Source: RGIG4034 sp045576455
Lineage (GTDB): Bacteria; Bacillota; Clostridia; Lachnospirales; Lachnospiraceae
DNA: 64,000 bases
Direction of reading: 5' to 3'
Assembly (NCBI GenBank): GCA_045576455.1
Contig: JAZNGM010000005.1
Location: 1 to 64,000, forward strand
Positions 34,853-43,263 of the stretch are shown one piece after another. The notes beneath the pieces are model-generated. The model saw nothing but the letters and a program-made list of their open reading frames with translations. It was not told the origin of the DNA and searched no databases. Both the position numbers and the translations under genes were made by a program. The first letter of the stretch is position 1. Every line of letters starts with the position of its first letter.

Positions 34853-35626
34853 GGTAGATATAGTGGGATTTGACCCAAGAAATTTCAAAAAATACTTGAT
34901 AAACTGGTGGGCATGAAGTGGAGCCTACCAGTATTTTTGAAAAAAGCAAGAAAAAATTGGTAGGCATGAAGTAGAACCTACCAGTTTTCCTGAAAAAAGC
35001 AAGAATAAATTGGTAGGCATGAAGTAGAACCTACCAGTTTTTCTGCAAAAAGCAAGAAAAAATTGGTAGGCATGAAGTAGAACCTACCAGTATTTTTGGA
35101 AAAAGCAAGAAAAAATTGGTAGGCATGAAGTAGTACCCACCAGTTTTTTTGAAAAAAGCAAGAAAAAATTGGTAGGCATGAAGTAGGGCCTACCAGTATT
35201 TTTGAAAAAAGCAAGAAAAAATTGGTGGGCATGAAGTGGAGCCTACCAGTTTTTTTGAAAAAAGCAAGCAAAAATTGGTGGGTATGAAGTGGAGCCTACC
35301 AGTATTTTTGAAAAAAGCAAGAATAAATTGGTAGGCATGAAGTAGTACCTACCAGTTTTTCTACAAAAAGCAAGAATGAATTGGTAGGCATGCCAAAACA
35401 CCTACCAAGAAAATGAAGAAAAAAAGAAATAAATTGGTATGTATTGCCGCAGGGCACCCAAGAAATTGCCCAAAAGCAAGAATAAATTGGTAGGCATGAA
35501 GTAGTACCTACCAGTTTTTCTACAAAAAGCAAGAATGAATTGGTGGGCATGCCAAAACACCTACCAAGAAAACTGAAAAATAAAGAAATAAATTGGCAGA
35601 TATAGTGGGATGTGACCCGGTTCAGC
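34853..35626. repeat. Array of fifteen 53-bp hairpin repeats between convergent genes
   Basis: GG-starting units recur exactly every 53 bp at 34853, 34906, 34959 and so on to 35595. Most carry GGTAGG and CCTACC arms around CATGAAGTAG, followed by a T run on the plus strand (CCAGTTTTT) and, read on the other strand, by AATTTTTTC. Each unit therefore resembles a two-way terminator. The first and last units share a different core (GATATAGTGGGAT). The array fills the 868-base gap between the ATPase gene (plus strand) and the AraC gene (minus strand). It is not CRISPR, since there are no unique spacers. Confidence 0.93.
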
Positions 35627-36649
35627 TTATTTCATATCGTTTGCACGATCATCAGCATAAACAATGCTTGTTGTATTGTCTTTTCTAAATTTGAAAGGGG
35701 TTGAGTTACATATTTTTTTGAAGCTGCGGTTGAAATAGGACGTGCCTTGAAAACCGCATGCATATGCAATTTCAGTTATAGGCAAAGCTGTGGATGTTAA
35801 AAGTTCACAGCTTTTTCTTATGCGGTATTTGGTTAAATATTCGGACGTTGTAAGTCCGATGGTGGTTTGAAAAACACGACATAGGTGGTCGGTGCAGATT
35901 CCGATATGGTCCGCAACATCGTGTGCTGTAATCGGTTCTCCAAAATTTGTCGCTATATATTCCATGGCTTTTTGCATGAATTCATTACGTCGTACACTTT
36001 CCGGGGTGAGTTTTATGGCATGTGAAATTGCCATGTGCCATATACCCATGAGTTCAGATATAATTTTCAGTTCAAAGCCGGCGGCGTGGGCGGAGTATAA
36101 TTTTTCTATATCATGCAACTTGTTAAGCAACGCTGCCTGCCACGGATTATTAAGGCTTAAGTGCTGGCCGAAAGATACATATCCGTTAATGATGGGATAG
36201 ACATATTTGCTTGCAACTAGGCTTCCCGGTAGGGTAGAAATTAAATCCGGCGAAAAAACAATGCTGAAAAATTCGCAGTCTTGTTCTTCCGGATTGTTGG
36301 CAAGATGAAGCTGATAAGAATTAACAAATATGCCATCGCCCTCTTTAAGATAATGGCGGGTTCCGTTTATTTCAAAGTAGCCGCATCCTTTGGTGAGCAC
36401 CAAAAATTCAAATTCTTTATGAAGATGGGCATATAGGGAGAAACTTTTTAAATTAGTGGTATAGTGAATCTGAAGTGGAAAATCCGGTGTGCCGTGCGGT
36501 ACTTTTTCAACATACTGTTCATCGACATATGCTTCTTTGACATATGCTTTTTGGGCATATGCTTTTTGGGCATATGCTTCTTTGGCATATGCTTCTTTGA
36601 CATATGCTTCCTTGGACGGGGCGGTTTTTGTTATGTGCTTATGCTCCAT
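35627..36649 (-). CDS. AraC-family regulator with a pentapeptide-repeat N-terminus
   Basis: This 340-aa regulator has a cupin domain (about 60-150, HLHKEFEFLVLTKGCGYF and LKEGDGIFVNSYQLHLA) and a C-terminal AraC helix-turn-helix pair (about 230-330) ending YFNRSFKKICNSTPFKFR. Residues 14-48 are seven copies of a five-residue unit like KEAYV, encoded by 15-bp tandem repeats at 36526-36615. A GGGAG precedes ATG 36649, so the repeats are translated. It is divergent from the GH31 glycosidase gene at 36983, its likely target. No other AraC protein I know has such an extension. Confidence 0.88.
   Translation of the reverse strand: MEHKHITKTAPSKEAYVKEAYAKEAYAQKAYAQKAYVKEAYVDEQYVEKVPHGTPDFPLQIHYTTNLKSFSLYAHLHKEFEFLVLTKGCGYFEINGTRHYLKEGDGIFVNSYQLHLANNPEEQDCEFFSIVFSPDLISTLPGSLVASKYVYPIINGYVSFGQHLSLNNPWQAALLNKLHDIEKLYSAHAAGFELKIISELMGIWHMAISHAIKLTPESVRRNEFMQKAMEYIATNFGEPITAHDVADHIGICTDHLCRVFQTTIGLTTSEYLTKYRIRKSCELLTSTALPITEIAYACGFQGTSYFNRSFKKICNSTPFKFRKDNTTSIVYADDRANDMK
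36526..36615. repeat. 15-bp in-frame tandem repeat inside the AraC gene
   Basis: CATATGCTT recurs every 15 bases at 36526, 36541, 36556, 36571, 36586 and 36601. On the minus strand the units encode (K/Q)(E/K)AY(V/A). Because 15 is a multiple of three, changes in copy number would lengthen or shorten the N-terminus without breaking the frame. Confidence 0.9.
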
Positions 36650-36820
36650 GTCGAATTCTCCCTTCTATTTGCATCATGCCTGATACTTTACGCAATAGAC
36701 AATAAAAATCGGAAAAGTGCGTAAATGTGTCGTTGGTGTTGTAGGAATTATGCTGACAAACATGATACAATAAATCTACAGTAAATTTAGCATGAAAGAA
36801 TACTTTTCGTCAATGACGCA

Positions 36821-36906
36821 CGAATGAAGTACGATGAAGTACGATGAAGTACGAATGAAGTACGAATGAAGTACGAATGAAGCAAGAATGAAGCAAGAAT
36901 GAAGCA
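36821..36906. repeat. Tandem repeat, eight units of 10-11 bp, in the AraC/GH31 intergenic region
   Basis: Units like CGAATGAAGTA repeat at 36821, 36832, 36842, 36852, 36863, 36874, 36885 and 36896. They lie in the 333-base gap between the divergent AraC and GH31 genes. A TACAAT that could serve as a -10 occurs just upstream (36765-36770). Apart from this and the GH31 ribosome binding site (AGGAGG) I see nothing else in the gap. Confidence 0.85.
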
Positions 36907-36982
36907 AGTAAGTTTCTGCAAGGAGCAACTGTAAAAAAGAAGGTATAAGGGCTTAATAAGCAAAATCGTCAGGAGGTACAAA

Positions 36983-38947
36983 ATGTCAATAGTAACAACA
37001 AGTGAAAAAACAATTGGTTTTACGATGCGTGATGAAATCGTTAAGATTGAGGCATACGGCAAAAACTGTCTCAGGGTACGTTCAACCAGAAATACTTATT
37101 TTTCAGATGAGAAGTGGACGTTGCTGGATGCCGAGGAAGTGCCGGTTACAATCTCAGGGGATGAAAGGGAAGCAACCATCGTAAACGGAGATATCAGCGC
37201 CAAGATTACCCGTGCATGGGCAGGCTGTCATATTGAGTTTTTTAAGAAGGGTAAAAAAATACTTGCGACAAAAGAAGAATTTGATGTAGTAAGACGTTAT
37301 CGTCATGTGGGTGGAAATCTGTATACGGCGATGGCTACTTTTGAAGCAAATGATAATGAACATATATATGGTATCGGACAGGAGCAGAGTGACCAGCTTG
37401 ACCGTAAAGGTTCAACGGCAGACCTTGTTCATACTAACACAAAGTCAACCTTACCGGTTATTTATTCATCCTTGGGCTACGGTTTCTTTTGGAACAATCC
37501 ATCCGTAGGAAGATGTGAATTTGCAACAAACCGTACTTTATGGATGTCAGAATGTGCTGAGCAGGTGGATTATCTTATTTATGTTGCGGATACACCGGCT
37601 GAAACTATGAAGATGTATTGCGATTTGACCGGTTATGCACCGAAGATGCCTAACTGGGGAGCAGGTTTCTGGCAGTGTAAATTAAGATATGAAAGCCAGG
37701 AAGACTTGCTTAATGTAGCAAGAGAATATAAGAAGAGAAATATTCCGATAGATGTTATCGTTATTGACTTTTTCCATTGGACCGAGCAGGGTAACTGGGA
37801 GTTTGAGCCATCCTTGTGGCCGGACCCGACTGCTATGTGCAAGGAACTTGAAGAAATGGGTATCCGCCCGGTGGTTTCCATCTGGCCAACCATTAACCCG
37901 AAGAGTAAAAATTATCAGGAAATGAATGACCGTAATCTGCTTATCCGCACGGAAAATGGCCAGTACGGTATGTTTGAATTCCATGGCCAGCAGGCGTATA
38001 TTGATACGACAAATCCTGAGTGCAGAAAGTTTTTATGGGAACAGGTAAAGAAAAATTACATGTCCCACGGCATTAAAACGTTCTGGCTGGATCAGGCAGA
38101 GCCGGAGGTGCATCCGCAGCAGTTTGAAAACCTTAAATTCCATTTGGGAAATGGGGCGCAGGTTGCCATGCTATATCCGTATTATTATGTAAAAACTTTC
38201 TATGACGGATTAAAAGAAGAGGGCGAGGATTTAGTTTCCCTTACAAGAGCAGCTTATCCGGGAAGCCAGAAATTAGGTGCCGTGGTATGGAATGGTGATA
38301 TTCCGTCAACCTTTAATGCCCTTAAGCAGAGTGTGACGAGCGGATTATCCATGGCAATGTGCGGAATACCATGGTGGAACAGTGATATCGGAGGATTTTT
38401 CAGTGGTAACATTGAGAGCGATTATTTCCGTGAATTGATTGTCCGTTGGTTCCAGTTTGGTCTGTTCAGCCCTGTTATGCGTCTGCATGGTGTGAGAGTG
38501 CGTACCAAAAATCAGGTAGACCGTCATCCGGGCGTATTGGAGCCAAGTGGTGGAGATAATGAAATCTGGAGCTTTGGCGAGCGGAATTATCCGATATTAA
38601 AATCAATCATTGAGCTTCGTGACCGCTTGAAACCGTATATTTTGAAATATATGGACATTGCGTCTGAGACAGGTGCGCCGATTATGCGTCCGATGTTCTT
38701 TGATTTCCATACAGATGAAATCTGCTATACACTGGAAGACCAGTATATGTTTGGTGAAGATATTCTGTTTGCACCTATTACGGCAGAAGGGGTAACCGAC
38801 AGAAAAGTATATCTTCCGGAAGGAAAATGGGTAAGAACAACCGATAAAAAGGTGTATGAGGGTGGTCAGTATATTGATTGCCATGCAGAAATCGATGAGT
38901 TTATTGCCTTTGTAAAAGAAGGTGCGAAGGTGCTGGAAGTATTTTAA
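36983..38947 (+). CDS. GH31 family alpha-glycosidase (alpha-xylosidase/alpha-glucosidase type)
   Basis: This 654-aa enzyme has an N-terminal beta-sandwich (about 1-225) and a catalytic barrel with the GH31 nucleophile D370 in KTFWLDQAEPEV and the acid/base D439 in VVWNGDIPSTF. IPWWNSDIGGF is also a family hallmark. There is no signal peptide, so it hydrolyses oligosaccharides imported into the cell. Family members release alpha-linked glucose or xylose; the exact substrate is not certain. The divergent AraC gene at 36649 probably controls it. A strong AGGAGG precedes the ATG. Confidence 0.9.
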   Translation: MSIVTTSEKTIGFTMRDEIVKIEAYGKNCLRVRSTRNTYFSDEKWTLLDAEEVPVTISGDEREATIVNGDISAKITRAWAGCHIEFFKKGKKILATKEEFDVVRRYRHVGGNLYTAMATFEANDNEHIYGIGQEQSDQLDRKGSTADLVHTNTKSTLPVIYSSLGYGFFWNNPSVGRCEFATNRTLWMSECAEQVDYLIYVADTPAETMKMYCDLTGYAPKMPNWGAGFWQCKLRYESQEDLLNVAREYKKRNIPIDVIVIDFFHWTEQGNWEFEPSLWPDPTAMCKELEEMGIRPVVSIWPTINPKSKNYQEMNDRNLLIRTENGQYGMFEFHGQQAYIDTTNPECRKFLWEQVKKNYMSHGIKTFWLDQAEPEVHPQQFENLKFHLGNGAQVAMLYPYYYVKTFYDGLKEEGEDLVSLTRAAYPGSQKLGAVVWNGDIPSTFNALKQSVTSGLSMAMCGIPWWNSDIGGFFSGNIESDYFRELIVRWFQFGLFSPVMRLHGVRVRTKNQVDRHPGVLEPSGGDNEIWSFGERNYPILKSIIELRDRLKPYILKYMDIASETGAPIMRPMFFDFHTDEICYTLEDQYMFGEDILFAPITAEGVTDRKVYLPEGKWVRTTDKKVYEGGQYIDCHAEIDEFIAFVKEGAKVLEVF

Positions 38948-38972
38948 TTGCGGAAGTGTAAATGAGCGAGAG

Positions 38973-38998
38973 CGGGAGAGGGCTACCCCTCCTTCCCG
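38973..38998. terminator. Possible hairpin at the GH31/DUF1622 convergent junction
   Basis: CGGGA-GAGGG (38973-38982) pairs with CCCTC-TCCCG (38987-38998) with a two-base bulge. There is no T run. The right arm lies within the end of the DUF1622 gene. It may slow polymerase between the convergent genes. Confidence 0.3.
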
Positions 38999-39333
38999 AT
39001 ATCATTCAGTTCCCTCTTTTCGTTTTTGATTTCCCAATATATAAGAAAAGTTAATAAACCACGTAAAATAACAACGGCAGCGAGGATACTGAGTTTGGAC
39101 CATTCATGGACGACTACGGTACGAAGAACCTCGCTGCCGATTTTGAATTCTAAGGAAAGCGCAATTCCCTGCGCAAGCTTAAGACGTGTTTTTAAGTCAT
39201 GGTGAACCCATTGGATAAATCCTTTGAAGATATAGTAACAGAGAATAATTACACCGATAGCTTCAAAAAGGAGAGCACAGATTTCTACAACGTAAGTTAG
39301 GATTTGTTCAAATAATGGTATCAGGTTTGTCAT
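38983..39333 (-). CDS. DUF1622-family membrane protein
   Basis: This 116-aa protein has three predicted membrane helices (about 10-40 and 74-100, the first stretch long enough for more than one turn through the membrane) and a basic amphipathic segment with LKTRLKLAQGIALSLEFKIGSE, which I recognise as the DUF1622 core. Function is unknown. GGAGG lies four bases before ATG 39333, so I reject the seven-codon-longer start. It is convergent with the GH31 gene and divergent from the chemotaxis receptor gene. Confidence 0.75.
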   Translation of the reverse strand: MTNLIPLFEQILTYVVEICALLFEAIGVIILCYYIFKGFIQWVHHDLKTRLKLAQGIALSLEFKIGSEVLRTVVVHEWSKLSILAAVVILRGLLTFLIYWEIKNEKRELNDIGKEG

Positions 39334-39402
39334 GGTACCTCCGCCTAAAAACACATGGATTATATTGTTAAGTTTCTCCTAAAAAAGCAGAATAATACAG
39401 GT

Positions 39403-39448
39403 GATATGTACCCTACTTACTGGATGTCCAGTAAAGAGGGTACATATC
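39403..39448. repeat. Long near-perfect hairpin between DUF1622 and the chemotaxis receptor
   Basis: GATATGTACCCT (39403-39414) pairs perfectly with AGGGTACATATC (39437-39448), and CTTACTGG (39416-39423) pairs with CCAGTAA-AG around an ATGT loop. No T run follows on either strand. It could be an operator serving both divergent genes or an RNA structure in one of their leaders. Confidence 0.6.
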
Positions 39449-39495
39449 AAGGTTAGTACATTGCTTTTTTTATTGCGGATTGTTTATATTTATTT

Positions 39496-39521
39496 TAAAA
39501 TATGAGTATCTGGATTGATAA
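39496..39521 (+). promoter_or_regulatory. Candidate sigma-D (sigma-28) promoter for the chemotaxis receptor
   Basis: TAAA (39496-39499), 14 bases, then ATTGATAA (39514-39521) approximates the flagellar sigma consensus TAAA-N15-GCCGATAA. Chemotaxis receptors are typical members of that regulon. The leader would be only about 15 bases long. No sigma-A promoter of similar quality was found. Confidence 0.4.
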
Positions 39522-39542
39522 TAAAATCAGGGGGAGATACTT

Positions 39543-41264
39543 ATGAATAAATCGGTAAAAGTACGGAAATTAGGCATCAGAATTAAGCTTGTCATGGCGG
39601 TAGCTATATTAGTGCTGATAGAGTGTATTACTTTAAGTTTTGTTTTGTATAACAATATGAAAAGTAATATGATGGCAGCGGCTATAGATCAGACAGAGAT
39701 GGCAGCAGATCTCGCAGCAGACAGAATCGATGCAACGATGGCTGGCACACTTAGAGATAATGACTTAGAGTCGGAGAACTATAAGACGATTCAGGAAACG
39801 TTGGTGGCTATGCGTACTAAGTGCGGTATGGCGTATCTGTATGTGCTGTATGCTGAGGACGGCGTGGTGTACTATGGCGCCGATGCGGATGATAAAGAGG
39901 AGTTGTTTGCCGGAACGGAATTTGAAGACAGTTTTGAAGAATTGAAACCTGCTTTTGAAGGTGAGTATTATGTTCAGGATTATATTGACAGTTCAGAATA
40001 CGGTGATTTGATAACAGCGTATGTTCCGCTTAAGGATGCAGATGGAAACGTTACTACAATTTTAGGTTGTGATTATGATGCTTCCACGATTAAAGAAAGA
40101 CTTGACGCAGCTTTTACCCTGACAATTATTATTACAATTGTATGCTTTACCGTAACGGTGGTATTAGTATTTATCCTGATTTCAGGAATTGTAAGAAATA
40201 TTTCCAAGGTAAATGAAAAAGTAAGTTTGATTGCAGAAAATAATGACCTTTCACAAGAAATAAACATAAAATCAGGCGACGAGATAGAGCTTATTGCAGA
40301 TAATATCAACAGCATGCTTGAAGCAATGCGGCTTATTATGAATACGGTTATGCAGAAAGCAGTTACGCTGGATGAATCTTCGGCAACGGTTTCCAAAGAG
40401 GTTAATGCTGCCAAAGACAGTATTATGAATGTTTCTGCAACGATGGAAGAGATGACCAGCGGTATGCAGGAAACTACGGAAGCCATTGTGAAGATTAACC
40501 GTTATGTAGATAATTCATGGCAGAATACGGAAGATATCATGAAGGAAGCTGAGACTGCTGCAAAAATGACTTCAAGCAGTAAAGATAAAGCAGATGATAT
40601 TTGCAAGGAAGCGGTTGAAACAACAACCCTTGTAAAAGAAAAAGCGCGGGCACTTTCAGATGTATTGAATGCCCGTATTGAAGAATCCCGTGCGGTGGAT
40701 CAGATTTCAACATTGACACAGGATATTATAAGAATAACAGCACAGACGAATTTGTTATCATTAAATGCCAGTATCGAGGCGGCACGTGCCGGAGAAGCAG
40801 GACGCGGATTTGCCATTGTTGCAGATGAAATCGGAAAGCTTGCAACGGATTCTGCAACGGCAGCTGAGAAAATCAGCGATGTAACGCAACAGGTTATTGA
40901 AGCGGTAGAGGCGTTGGCACAGGCAGCCGGAGAAATGCTTGAATATCTGGAAAAGACAACACTTGTCGGTTATGATAAGCTGGTTGCAACCGGTACGGAT
41001 TACCAGACAGATATACAAGGTATTTATGAGATGGTTAACCGGTTACGCAATTATTCGGAAGCATCTCTTGAAAATATGCGTAACACAAAAACTGCTATTG
41101 ATTCCGTAACAGTTGCTGTCAGTGAAAGTGCCAAAGGGGTTTCTGATGTTACTGAAGTTATGCAGGAATTAATGCTGGGTGTGGATTCAGTGGCAGATAC
41201 TGCGAATGAGAATGAACAGATAGCCGACTTATTGGATAAGGAAGTAAATCGTTTTATTTTATAG
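39543..41264 (+). CDS. Methyl-accepting chemotaxis protein
   Basis: This 573-aa receptor has a membrane helix at about 15-37, an extracellular sensor domain (about 40-188, dCache/sCache-like with YVPLKDADGNVTTILGCDYD), a second helix at 191-217, a HAMP linker, and a long cytoplasmic signalling coiled coil. The hairpin tip reads QTNLLSLNASIEAARAGEAG, the site that contacts CheA and CheW. The sensor type suggests a small ligand such as an amino or carboxylic acid. It stands alone with a GGGGGAG ribosome binding site and a terminator, so the cell is presumably motile. Confidence 0.92.
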   Translation: MNKSVKVRKLGIRIKLVMAVAILVLIECITLSFVLYNNMKSNMMAAAIDQTEMAADLAADRIDATMAGTLRDNDLESENYKTIQETLVAMRTKCGMAYLYVLYAEDGVVYYGADADDKEELFAGTEFEDSFEELKPAFEGEYYVQDYIDSSEYGDLITAYVPLKDADGNVTTILGCDYDASTIKERLDAAFTLTIIITIVCFTVTVVLVFILISGIVRNISKVNEKVSLIAENNDLSQEINIKSGDEIELIADNINSMLEAMRLIMNTVMQKAVTLDESSATVSKEVNAAKDSIMNVSATMEEMTSGMQETTEAIVKINRYVDNSWQNTEDIMKEAETAAKMTSSSKDKADDICKEAVETTTLVKEKARALSDVLNARIEESRAVDQISTLTQDIIRITAQTNLLSLNASIEAARAGEAGRGFAIVADEIGKLATDSATAAEKISDVTQQVIEAVEALAQAAGEMLEYLEKTTLVGYDKLVATGTDYQTDIQGIYEMVNRLRNYSEASLENMRNTKTAIDSVTVAVSESAKGVSDVTEVMQELMLGVDSVADTANENEQIADLLDKEVNRFIL

Positions 41265-41275
41265 GATATGTAAAT

Positions 41276-41303
41276 CGGGCGGTAGTTTTTGCCGTCCGTT
41301 TTT
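41276..41303 (+). terminator. Intrinsic terminator after the chemotaxis receptor
   Basis: CGGGCGG (41276-41282) pairs with CCGTCCG (41292-41298) with one G-U pair, followed by five T bases. It starts 12 bases after the receptor stop. Confidence 0.8.
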
Positions 41304-41362
41304 AGAATTAATAGAAAAATGCACGAAAAGTAGAAAAATGGATTCGGCAACGGAGGGTGATT

Positions 41363-42184
41363 ATGAGACTGGGTATTAATACGACACCGGAACACAAAAG
41401 TCCGGAGGAATGGGCTAAGAAGTTATTAGAACGCGGATTAAAAGCATGTGCATTTCCGCTTGATTATCGTGCAGATGTAAACCGGATAGACGAATATGTA
41501 AAAGCAGCAAAAGAGTATGATTTACTCATTGCAGAAGTCGGCATATGGAATTCACCGCATGACCCGGATGAAAAAAAGGCACAGCACGCAAGGATGGTAT
41601 GTGAAGAACAATTCCGTCTTGCAGAGTATATTCAGGCACGCTGTTGTGTAAATGTGTCAGGGGCAGCAGGACCTATCTGGTATTACTGCTATGAAGAAAA
41701 CTTTACCAAAAGGCTATATGACGACAATGTAAAATTTGTCCAAGCTTTGTGTGACAGGGTAAAACCAAAGCATACCGCGTATACATTAGAGCCAATGCAA
41801 TGGATGGTGCCTGATTCACCAAGTCAATACGCCCAATTTCTTAAGGATGTTAACCGTGAAGGATTTGCTGTGCATATGGATGCGATTAACCTTATAAAAG
41901 ACCCTTATACTTATACCCATAAAAAAGAAGTAATAGATGAGGCCTTTGATTTGCTGGGTAGTCAGATAAAAAGCTGTCATCTTAAAGACCTAAAAATGGA
42001 TGAAGGCCTGACAGTGGCTATACGTGAAGTGCCGCTGGGAGAGGGAAGCATGGAAATAGCCCATTATCTTGACAGAATTAATGGTTTGGATGACGATATG
42101 CCGGTACTTATTGAACATGCACCGGACATGGTAGCGTATGATAAAGCACTTTCATATATGCGTGATAAAGGATTTTTGCAATAA
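41363..42184 (+). CDS. Sugar phosphate isomerase/epimerase family protein (AP-endonuclease-2-like TIM barrel)
   Basis: This 273-aa protein has the xylose-isomerase-like TIM barrel: MRLGINTTPE at strand 1, metal-site Glu in YTLEPM, His in VHMDAINL, SCHLKDLKM and the final Glu in VLIEHAPD. Enzymes of this group isomerise or epimerise free sugars or sugar phosphates, or act on inosose-type compounds. The start is ATG 41363 with GGAGGG five bases upstream, not the GTG at 41357. The FMN-barrel gene follows after 74 bases, so the two are probably co-transcribed. Confidence 0.78.
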   Translation: MRLGINTTPEHKSPEEWAKKLLERGLKACAFPLDYRADVNRIDEYVKAAKEYDLLIAEVGIWNSPHDPDEKKAQHARMVCEEQFRLAEYIQARCCVNVSGAAGPIWYYCYEENFTKRLYDDNVKFVQALCDRVKPKHTAYTLEPMQWMVPDSPSQYAQFLKDVNREGFAVHMDAINLIKDPYTYTHKKEVIDEAFDLLGSQIKSCHLKDLKMDEGLTVAIREVPLGEGSMEIAHYLDRINGLDDDMPVLIEHAPDMVAYDKALSYMRDKGFLQ

Positions 42185-42258
42185 GCGTTTGCGTGAAGTT
42201 ATATATAATATATACAGGAAACATATTTGAATATTTGTTATGGGAGGGAAGAAACAGT

Positions 42259-43140
42259 ATGGCACAAAACGGTAATTCAGATGTAATAACAAGAGAGTAT
42301 TTTGACAATCTGTTAGTTGAAATGCGGCACCTTGATAATGTAATGCCGGATACAACGCTTGAATTATATGGAGAAAAATTTGATACGCCTATTATGATGG
42401 CAGCGTTATCCCATCTTAATAATGTATGTGAAAACGGTATGGTTAAGATGGCAGAAGGAGCGAAAGCAGCTAATGCCGTCAATTGGTCGGGAATGGGAGA
42501 GCTTGAGGAACTGGAAGCGATACTTAATACCGGTGCAAGAACTATTAAGATTATTAAGCCACACGCTGACAATAAAGATATTTTCGATAGAATTGAGCAC
42601 GCCCAAAAGCATAATGCGTTTGCTGTCGGAATGGATATAGACCATGCTTTTAACGGCGCCGGAGAATATGATAATGTATTTGGCCTTGCAATGAGACCGA
42701 AGACAACGGAAGAAATAAAAGAGTTTGTGGCAGCAACGGATTTACCTTTTATAGTAAAAGGTGTGCTTAGCGCAAAAGATGCTGAGAAATGTGTAGAAGC
42801 CGGTGTAAAAGGAATTGTTGTATCCCATCATCATGGCATTATGGATTATGCAGTTCCGCCGCTTATGATTTTGCCGGAAATTGTAAAAGCGGTAGACGGT
42901 CAGATGCCGGTTTTTGTTGATTGTGGAATTGTGAGTGGAATGGATGCATTTAAAGCATTGGCACTGGGAGCAACAGCCGTATCCGTAGGACGGGCCATTA
43001 TGCAGCCGCTTTCACAGAATGGAGCAAAGGGAGTGACGGACACCATTCATAGAATGACAGCTGAATTAAAAGGTGTTATGGCAAGAACCGGTATTAGTGA
43101 TTTAAAACACATGGACCCGACAGTGATCCATAAAAGATAA
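42259..43140 (+). CDS. FMN-dependent alpha-hydroxy-acid dehydrogenase-like barrel protein (motif altered)
   Basis: This 293-aa protein has the lactate/glycolate-oxidase TIM barrel: PIMMAALSHLN near the start, PFIVKGVLSAKDAEKCVEAG with the FMN-contacting Lys, and VDCGIVSGMDAFKALALGATAVSVGR for phosphate binding. The usual catalytic HGGR is SHHHGIMDYA here, so the substrate-carboxylate Arg is replaced by Ile. It is also shorter than the usual 350-370 residues. It may use flavin on a different substrate. ATG 42259 is preferred because of GGGAGGG upstream. It follows the isomerase-like gene. Confidence 0.7.
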   Translation: MAQNGNSDVITREYFDNLLVEMRHLDNVMPDTTLELYGEKFDTPIMMAALSHLNNVCENGMVKMAEGAKAANAVNWSGMGELEELEAILNTGARTIKIIKPHADNKDIFDRIEHAQKHNAFAVGMDIDHAFNGAGEYDNVFGLAMRPKTTEEIKEFVAATDLPFIVKGVLSAKDAEKCVEAGVKGIVVSHHHGIMDYAVPPLMILPEIVKAVDGQMPVFVDCGIVSGMDAFKALALGATAVSVGRAIMQPLSQNGAKGVTDTIHRMTAELKGVMARTGISDLKHMDPTVIHKR

Positions 43141-43165
43141 ACTCATCAAAATAAATGAATAACAA

Positions 43166-43218
43166 TTGTAAGAAATTTGTAAGAATTTTCACCTTTTTTT
43201 GTAAGAAATTTGTATTAT
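43166..43218 (+). promoter_or_regulatory. TTGTAAGAA direct repeats on an 11-bp phase, with a -10 box
   Basis: TTGTAAGAA starts at 43166, 43177 and 43199, and a partial TTGTATTAT starts at 43210, so spacings are 11, 22 and 11 bp. Eleven-bp phased direct repeats are the typical binding pattern of OmpR/PhoB-type regulators. The last copy overlaps TATTAT (43213-43218), a possible -10 for the lipoprotein gene. Confidence 0.45.
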
Positions 43219-43263
43219 AGTAAGCTAGTATTATTCGTACAAAATTATGTTGTGGAGGAGCTT

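Noticed and set aside
34978..35550. Minus-strand open frames in the 53-bp array with repeated MPTNFFLLF-like segments
   Set aside because: The frames arise because the repeat unit lacks stops on that strand. They shift frame every unit, have no ribosome binding site and match no family.
34853..35626. CRISPR array
   Set aside because: The whole 53-bp unit is repeated, there are no unique spacers of constant size, and no cas genes are present.
36787..37062. Minus-strand hydrophobic ORF in the AraC/GH31 gap
   Set aside because: It is driven by the 10-11 bp repeats, overlaps the GH31 start and has no ribosome binding site.
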